64,000 nt of DNA from Candidatus Villigracilis propinquus. GTDB taxonomy: Bacteria; Chloroflexota; Anaerolineae; Anaerolineales; Villigracilaceae. Position 1 is the first letter of the stretch, and each line of letters begins with the position of its first letter. The notes below the pieces were generated by a model. The model worked only from the letters and a program-made list of their open reading frames with translations. It ran no database searches and was not told where the DNA came from. Positions 58,414-64,000 of this stretch are shown here, in pieces. The translations under genes and the position numbers were made by a program. The stretch is taken from NCBI GenBank assembly GCA_016714565.1, contig JADKDM010000027.1:38045-102044 (forward strand). Reading direction: 5' to 3'.

Positions 58414-60330
58414 TTATCGCTTTACGGCCTTGCGCTTGGCCTGGTCCAGGCTGTGCAGCAGACGGGTAAACTGAATGGCCTGTTCCTGATATACCTTTAG
58501 ATTTGCACCGCCTTGCTGCTGTTCATCCTCCTGCAAAAATCGCAGTTGATTCACATTGATCATGGCATGTGCGCGGCGCAGGTCTAAAAAGCGTGCGAGC
58601 AATTCTTCGAGCAGTTTATCATCCAGCGTATCGAGCGTTTCGGTTTGCGCGAGCAGTTCTTTGGAAAGGCCGACCACTTCCTCGGGCAGTTCACCCAACA
58701 TAAAGTTCTGGTGTTCCTTCTCATCCTGCCGCACCGCCAAACTCACAACGCTAAACAATAACTGATGGTCAGTATACTCGAAGTCCTCCACCGCCAACGG
58801 ACTCAGCCCGAACTCTTGCAGTTTTCGATCCAGACGATACAACAATTCCGGCTTGCGGTATAGAACACCCAAACAATAGGATTCGATTTTCAGTCTGGGA
58901 TTGACCGCCACCACAGGCATTTCCGCCGCTGGCCCTTTTACCGCCTCCCGCGGCTTGCGCCTCACCACCGGCGCCTGAACCTGAGTGCTCGTCAAGGAGC
59001 GTTCATCCACCTTGAGCATTCTCGACAACGCCTGACGGTACGTGTCGCGTTCCAACGGATTGGGCAGGTCTTCAATTAAAGGAAGCACCTGCGCCGCGAT
59101 CTGATTCTTGATCTTGGCATCGTTCAAGTCCTGCCCTGCCGCGAGCGAATCCATCACATGCGTGACGATGGGCTTGGCGTTTTCGATAAGGCGTTTCCAT
59201 TCTTCTTTGTCACGCGCCACGATCTCATCGGGGTCGAGGTCATCGGGCATGGTAGCCACACGCAAGTCCGCTTGCAAGCGGGCTTCATTCTTTAATAAGC
59301 CGCGCGCATCGAAACCGAGTTCGCCTTCGCGATCCATTGCCGAACGGGCGGCATCGAGACCGCGCAGCACGGCTTTTTGACCGGCAGCATCAGGGTCAAG
59401 CGCCAGCACGATGCGCCGCGTGGATTTTTTGAGCAAACGCAGCTGGTCTTCGGTGAGCGCCGTGCCCATCGGCGAGACGACGTTCTCGTAGCCCGCCTGA
59501 TGCAACGCGATGACATCGAGGTAGCCTTCCACGATCACAGCCTGATCGGCGGCCCGGATGGGCTTGCGGGCGCGGTCTAATCCATACAGGATTCTGCCTT
59601 TGGAAAAGATCGGCGTTTCGGGGGAATTCAAAAATTTGGGGATGTCGTTCGGGTCTACGATGCGCGCGCCGAAACCCGCCATCTTCCCGTTCTCGTCACG
59701 GATGGGGATCATGATGCGGTTGCGGAATTTGTCGTACACGCGGGATTCGGAATTTGGGGCTTGGGAATCGGCTTCACGAACCGTCAACAAACCTGAATCT
59801 ATTAGATCCTGTTGGGAAAAGCCGCGTTGGGTGAAATATCTCAAGGCGTTGTCGTAGCCGTTCGGAGCAAATCCCAGCCCAAAGGTTTCGATGGAGGCGT
59901 CTGTCAGCCCACGCTTCTCGCGCAGGTAGGTCAAAATATCCTTGTTCGCAAAAAGCTGGGTGCGGTAATAAATGATCGCATCCTCCAACAGTTTGCGGAG
60001 GTTCTCATAGACTTCTTTTTGCTGCGGGCTCTCGCGCTGGTATTCCTTGATCTCCACGCCCGCGCGCAACGCCAGCTTTTGCATGGCGTCTTTGAAATCA
60101 AGTCCATCGCGTTTCATCACGAACTTGAAGATGTCGCCGCCCTCGTTGCATTGACCAAAGCAGCGCCACGTGCCGGACTCGGGCCAGATCACGAACGCGG
60201 GCGTGTGCTTGTTATCGTGGAAGGGACAGAATCCTGTGTAGTTCTTCCCCGCGTGGCGCAGTTTTACGCCAGCCTCAGAGACGAGGTCTACGATATCGAT
60301 GCGGGATTTGATCTCATCTAATGTGGACAT
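58414..60330 (-). CDS. dnaG: DNA primase
   Basis: This 638-residue enzyme makes RNA primers at the replication fork. The N-terminal zinc site is FCPFHDNKHTP with CFGQC (Cys-x3-Cys rather than the common Cys-x2-Cys). The TOPRIM core has VIVEGYLDVIALHQAG and the acidic ALDPDAAGQKA. The C-terminal helicase-binding part is divergent. A good promoter (TTGCCA-17-TATAAT) ends only about 11 bases before ATG 60330, so the leader is very short. Confidence 0.96.
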   Translation of the reverse strand: MSTLDEIKSRIDIVDLVSEAGVKLRHAGKNYTGFCPFHDNKHTPAFVIWPESGTWRCFGQCNEGGDIFKFVMKRDGLDFKDAMQKLALRAGVEIKEYQRESPQQKEVYENLRKLLEDAIIYYRTQLFANKDILTYLREKRGLTDASIETFGLGFAPNGYDNALRYFTQRGFSQQDLIDSGLLTVREADSQAPNSESRVYDKFRNRIMIPIRDENGKMAGFGARIVDPNDIPKFLNSPETPIFSKGRILYGLDRARKPIRAADQAVIVEGYLDVIALHQAGYENVVSPMGTALTEDQLRLLKKSTRRIVLALDPDAAGQKAVLRGLDAARSAMDREGELGFDARGLLKNEARLQADLRVATMPDDLDPDEIVARDKEEWKRLIENAKPIVTHVMDSLAAGQDLNDAKIKNQIAAQVLPLIEDLPNPLERDTYRQALSRMLKVDERSLTSTQVQAPVVRRKPREAVKGPAAEMPVVAVNPRLKIESYCLGVLYRKPELLYRLDRKLQEFGLSPLAVEDFEYTDHQLLFSVVSLAVRQDEKEHQNFMLGELPEEVVGLSKELLAQTETLDTLDDKLLEELLARFLDLRRAHAMINVNQLRFLQEDEQQQGGANLKVYQEQAIQFTRLLHSLDQAKRKAVKR

Positions 60331-60341
60331 AGGGTGCTTGA

Positions 60342-60370
60342 ATTATAGGCTTGGTTGGATGGTTTGGCAA
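60342..60370 (-). promoter_or_regulatory. Promoter of dnaG-rpoD
   Basis: TTGCCA (60365-60370), 17-base spacer, TATAAT (60342-60347) on the minus strand. The -10 box is 11 bases before the start codon. Confidence 0.65.
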
Positions 60371-60385
60371 ATTAAGAAAATCGGG

Positions 60386-60424
60386 ATAAAAAAAGCGGCA
60401 ACTCAGACGAGTCGCCGCTTTTAA
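60386..60424 (-). terminator. Intrinsic terminator of the small secreted protein gene
   Basis: AAGCGGCAACTC and GAGTCGCCGCTT pair over twelve bases (one G-U pair), with an A-run that becomes a U-tract on the minus strand. Confidence 0.85.
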
Positions 60425-60525
60425 CGGAACCCCTTTATTGTTGCCGCAACGTACTACGGCAAATCCATTATCACGGTTTGCCTCTTGCCCCCATGATACA
60501 GATCAATTCCTGCCGACAGGAAAGA

Positions 60526-60765
60526 TCAATCGTCCAGCGGGTTATAGGCTTCGGAGTTGCAATTGTGCTCGTACTGTGATTCAAAATTTTGGAATTGAAT
60601 GAAAGAAGGATCCTGAAGGGGATGCACGCTGGAGTTAATGTGAGCCTGTCCGCTCTTTGCGCCGGCAGTCAGCCTCGCGCCTTGCGCGCTCGAATAAATT
60701 CCGGCAACAAGAGCAAGCGCTATCAGCAGAGAAAGAACAAAGCGGGCAATTATTGGTTTGGACAT
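60526..60765 (-). CDS. Small secreted or membrane-anchored protein of unknown function
   Basis: This 79-residue protein has an N-terminal signal sequence or anchor (about 7-28) followed by a polar region with one Cys (CNSEAYNPLDD end). AAGGAG lies nine bases before ATG 60765. It has its own terminator (60386-60424). No family is recognised. Confidence 0.6.
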   Translation of the reverse strand: MSKPIIARFVLSLLIALALVAGIYSSAQGARLTAGAKSGQAHINSSVHPLQDPSFIQFQNFESQYEHNCNSEAYNPLDD

Positions 60766-60926
60766 GGTATTTTTCTCCTTGCTAATCGGGTTTCAACAAT
60801 TAGACAGGCTTTCACGCAGCCTGAAAGCTCTGTTACAACACGAGAATCGGCCACAGCTTATTTTCCCCGCTCAGGTCACGAGATAATCATACCAAACTCT
60901 ACCCAAATTATCAATAATTATACAAG

Positions 60927-60957
60927 AACAAAAAGACGGCCCGTTTGAGCCGTCTTT
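60927..60957 (-). terminator. Intrinsic terminator of glyQS
   Basis: AAAGACGGC and GCCGTCTTT pair around CCGTTTGA, with A-rich sequence giving the U-tract on the minus strand. It lies six bases after the glyQS stop codon. Confidence 0.85.
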
Positions 60958-60962
60958 CAAGT

Positions 60963-63900
60963 TTAGAAGCCTTCGAGCTTGCTCAAATCCGCGATGCCGT
61001 TTGAAAGCGACGCGATCTTTTGCAGCAGGCCCAGCCGATTTTCCTTCACGGCTTTATCCTCGGCCATGACCAGCACTTTGTCGAAGAAGGCGGTGATGGA
61101 GGGGATGAGTTTGGTGACAACCTTCAGGAATTCGTCGACTGTGGGCGGTTGGCCGTTTGGCTGGTTCTGAGCGACATTGACCGCCTGTTGGATTGCTTGA
61201 TACAGGTCGTTCTCTTCTTTATCAACAAACTTGCTATCATCCACGGTCCAGGGTCCATTGTCCGCGGTCTGACTTCTTAGGATGCGGACACAGCGGGCGA
61301 AGCCGTCCAAAATGGATGACCAATCTTCGCGTCCTACCCAAGCGGACAGTTGCTTCACCGCACGGACAGTTCCCGCCGGGTTGTTTGATTGCGCCGCAAG
61401 AACGGCTTCGATGACATCGTGCTTGAATCCCATGTCGCCGAGGACTACTTTCAAGCGGCCTGCGATGAATTCGAGAATTTGTTTCTGCGCATCGGCTGTG
61501 ACTTCGAGCGGTTGGGTCTTCGCGGACTTTTGGACAGCGAGGGCGAGGTCAAAGTCCATGCCGTGTTCGATGAGCGGTTGGACGACTCCGATGGCGGCGC
61601 GGCGCAGACCGAAGGGATCTTTCGCGCCTGTGGGAGCAAGCCCTGCGCCGAAGAGACCAACGAGCGAGTCGATGCGGTCTGCCAACGCAAGCGCAACACC
61701 GACCTTGCTTTGCGGCACGGTTTGATATTGTTCAGAGATTGCCAACGCCACATCCGCGGACTCGCCAGAGCGCAGCGCGTATTCGCCGCCGATGATGCCT
61801 TGCAGCGAAGTCATTTCGGTGACCATCTGAGTCACCAAATCTGCTTTGGCGAGATAGACCGCGCGTCCGAGCGGCTTGATCTCGTCCACGCCTTTGAAGC
61901 CGAGCATCGCGCCCACTTCCGCGCCGAGTTTCAAGATGCGGTCGGATTTGTCGAGCATGGAGCCGAGCTTGGTGTGGAAGGTGAGCGTGGAAAGCTTGGG
62001 ACGATATTCTTCGAGCTTGAGTTTGACATCTTCGCGGACGAAGAAGTTGGCATCGGCAAAGCGCGCGCCCAATACATGCTCATTTCCTTCTCTCACTGTA
62101 TCAATATGAATATCATCGCCGTTTCGGATTGCAATGAAATTCGGTAACAAGGTCGAAGGTCGAAGGTCGAAGGTCTGGGATTCGACTTTCGACTTTTGAC
62201 TTTCGACTGGAAAATATCTCTGATGTTTCTTCATTACCGAAATCAGCACATCACTCGGCAGGGCGAGGAATTCTTCATTGAAGCCGCCCATGACTGCGGT
62301 GGGCATTTCGATGAAGTTGGTGACTTCGTTGAGCAAGCCTTCTTCGATGATGGCTTGTCCGCCGAGTAGGGCTGCGGCTTGATTGACCTGTTCGACGATG
62401 GAGGCTTTGCGTTCTTCTTTATCGAGGAGGATGCCTGCTTCGCGGATCACGTCGAAATATTTATCAGCGGATGGGATGGTGATATCGGGTGAGCCGTAGG
62501 GGCGTAAGCCACGAGAAATATTTCCAGATGTCACGCCAGCATATTCAAACGGGATGACCATGTCACCGAGCAGAGCCACATACCAGCGGATGGGACGTGA
62601 GAAGGCAATGCCTGAGTCATTCCAGCGCATGGACTTTTCGAACTTGATGCTTTCGACGAGTTTGGGCAACGCATCCACGAGGACTTCGGGAGTGGGGCGT
62701 CCCTTTTGTTTGACGACAGCCGCCACGTATTTTCCACCGTCAATTTCGCGGGCTTCGAGTGTGGCAGGGTCGAGATTATTTTTCTTGGCAAAACCAAGCG
62801 CGGCTTGCGTGGGCTTGCCGTCTTTGTCGAAGGCTTTATCAGCGGGCGGACCTTTGACGAGGTCTTCGCGGTCGGGCTGATTCGGGAGAGAGAGTCGATA
62901 GAAACAACGATCCTGCGCGGGGTTGTGAAGAAGCGAATGTCGCCGTGGGTGAGATTCAGTTCCTTGAGCAGAGTCGGCACACGGGTGGAAACTGCCGCGT
63001 AGGCGATATCCACATCAGAGGCAGGGAGTTCTTCGACGCCGATTTCGAGGAGGAAGGGAGTTGGGAATTGGGAGTCGGGAGTTGGGCTTTGGACGATTCC
63101 CGATTCCCTTTGCCCGATTCCCGAAGTAACGGATATTCCAGCCCCTTGCGCTGTTCGCCATAGGAGACTGCCACGCCTTTGGCTAATTCGCGGATGCGGC
63201 GGAAGAAGGCTTGACGTTCGGCGACGGAGATGGCGCCGCGGGTATCGAGGATGTTGAAGCAGTGCGAGCATTTGAGGACGTAGTCGTGCGCGGGGACGAT
63301 GAGACCCTGCGCGAGACAGGCGTCGGCTTCGGCGGAGAAGAGGTCGTACATGGCGCGGACGCGTTCGACGTCGGCGGTCTCGAAATAATATTTGGAGTGT
63401 TCGAACTCTTCCTGACGGCGGATCTCGCCGTAGGTGACGCCTGCGCCGTATTCTTCGTTCCAGATGGCTTTGGCGTTGTTGAGCGCGATGAGGATGCGTT
63501 CGAGCCCGTAGGTGATCTCGACCGAGACGGGGTCGAGCGCCACGCCGCCCATCTGCTGGAAGTAGGTGAACTGCGTGATCTCCTGCCCGTCGAGCCAGAC
63601 CTCCCAACCCAAGCCCCACGCGGAGATGGCGGGCTGTTCCCAGTTATCCTCCACGAAGCGGATGTCGTGCTGGCGCGGGTCGATGCCGAGGGCTTTGAGC
63701 GACTCGAGGTAGAGTTCCTGCGGGTTGCCTGGGTCGGGCTTGAGGATGACCTGATACTGGGTGTGCAGTTGGAAGCGGTTGGGGTTCTCGCCGTAACGCC
63801 CGTCATCGGGGCGGACAGACGGCTCGACGTACGCCACGTTCCACGGCTCGGGTCCGAGCACGCGCAGGAAGGTGGCAGGGTTCATCGTCCCTGCGCCCAC

Positions 63901-63996
63901 CTGGGTGTAGTAGGGCTGTGTGATCAGGCATCCGTGCGATGCCCAGAAGTCTTGAAGTTTGAGGATGATTTCTTGAAAGGAGGAAGGTTTCGTCAT
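60963..63996 (-). CDS. glyQS: Fused glycyl-tRNA synthetase alpha-beta, with two frame breaks
   Basis: The alpha part starts at ATG 63996 (SFQEIILKLQDFWASHGC, QPYYTQVGAGTMNPATFLR, HTQYQVILKPDPG). The beta start, FLLEIGVEELPASDVD, lies in another frame, and the beta body (GGKYVAAVVKQKG, SMRWNDSGIAFSRPIRW, FGLRRAAIGV) ends at 60963. No start codon or stop separates the two, so a fusion is the simplest reading. Two single-base losses, one in the linker repeat (63058-63124) and one in GGG at 62884-62886, make the 3,034 bases a whole reading frame of about 1,011 codons. A second seven-base tract is inserted in frame in the beta part (62150-62209). Class II synthetase that charges tRNA-Gly. Confidence 0.88.
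62150..62209. repeat. Seven-base-period tract inside the beta part of glyQS
   Basis: GGTCGAA occurs three times, followed by near inverse TCGACTT, TCGACTT, TTGACTT, TCGACTG. It is read in frame as VESQKSKVESQ and TFDLRPST. Confidence 0.75.
63058..63124. repeat. Seven-base-period inverted tract in the glyQS linker
   Basis: Minus strand units: GGAATCG, GGCAAAG, GGAATCG, GGAATCG, TCCAAAG, CCCAACT, CCCGACT, CCCAATT, CCCAACT. It separates the alpha and beta parts and contains the first frame break. Confidence 0.8.
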
Positions 63997-64000
63997 TTAC

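Noticed and set aside
829..63124. The repeat tracts as a CRISPR array
   Set aside because: Units are seven bases with no regular 25-35 base spacers, and no cas genes are in the window.
62531..63619. 362-residue minus-strand frame covering the glyQS junction
   Set aside because: Only its middle part is the true beta N-terminus; the rest is alpha and beta read out of frame.

Overview
This window looks like part of a chromosome from an uncultured member of the Chloroflexota, class Anaerolineae. That assignment is inferred from gene content: DUF2085, PATAN/DUF4388 and V4R proteins, a very large multi-GAF kinase, a 14-gene nuo cluster, and coding regions interrupted by short interspersed repeats. 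There is no rRNA and no clear phage, plasmid or insertion sequence. One tRNA gene is present, tRNA-Lys(CTT). Coding density is high and no gene-free stretch exceeds about 230 bases.

Layout. 1-4.0 kb: the 3' end of an M29 aminopeptidase gene, 6-phosphofructokinase, and membrane proteins DUF2085, DUF4126 and a 53-residue peptide. 4.0-9.1 kb (minus strand): a thiamine salvage operon with a consensus promoter, TPP riboswitch and intrinsic terminator, then thiN, thiB, thiP, thiQ and a DUF402 gene. 9.2-24.0 kb (minus strand): a compact ten-gene operon that is the most unusual part of the window. Its order is PATAN/DUF4388, Ras-like GTPase, alpha/beta hydrolase, V4R protein, left-handed beta-helix protein, acyl-ACP-reductase-like enzyme, receiver-GGDEF protein with a degenerate motif, a 2,469-residue kinase with eleven GAF domains, a stand-alone receiver, and a second alpha/beta hydrolase with an Asp at the nucleophile position. 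24-41 kb: housekeeping and accessory genes (MFS, three acetyltransferases, HAD, zinc-ribbon protein with a histone-H1-like tail, pseudo-receiver, BMP-like lipoprotein, Hsp20, M23 peptidase, SDR, DinB, LuxR-type regulator, AP-endonuclease-like TIM barrel, dgkA-ybeY-HDIG phosphodiesterase, YqeY, PduO, DUF554). 41.7-56.5 kb (minus strand): complete nuoA-N for NADH dehydrogenase complex I. 56.7-60.3 kb: dnaG and rpoD. 61-64 kb: a fused glyQ-glyS gene.

Two global features stand out. First, at least fifteen tracts with a seven-base period (families such as GGTCGAA, GGATTAG, AAGTAAT, GGAATCG) lie between genes and inside thiP, thiB, thiN and glyQS, resembling the heptameric STRRs of cyanobacteria. 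Other palindromic repeats also recur. Second, five otherwise recognisable genes carry single-base frame breaks (thiQ, the acyl-ACP-reductase-like gene, the AP-endonuclease-like gene, nuoL, and glyQS twice). In each case the conserved continuation is readable in another frame. They may be assembly or sequencing indels, real lesions, or in glyQS a change in heptamer copy number. Several genes also have a TATAAT box only 6-8 bases before the start codon, which suggests leaderless mRNAs.
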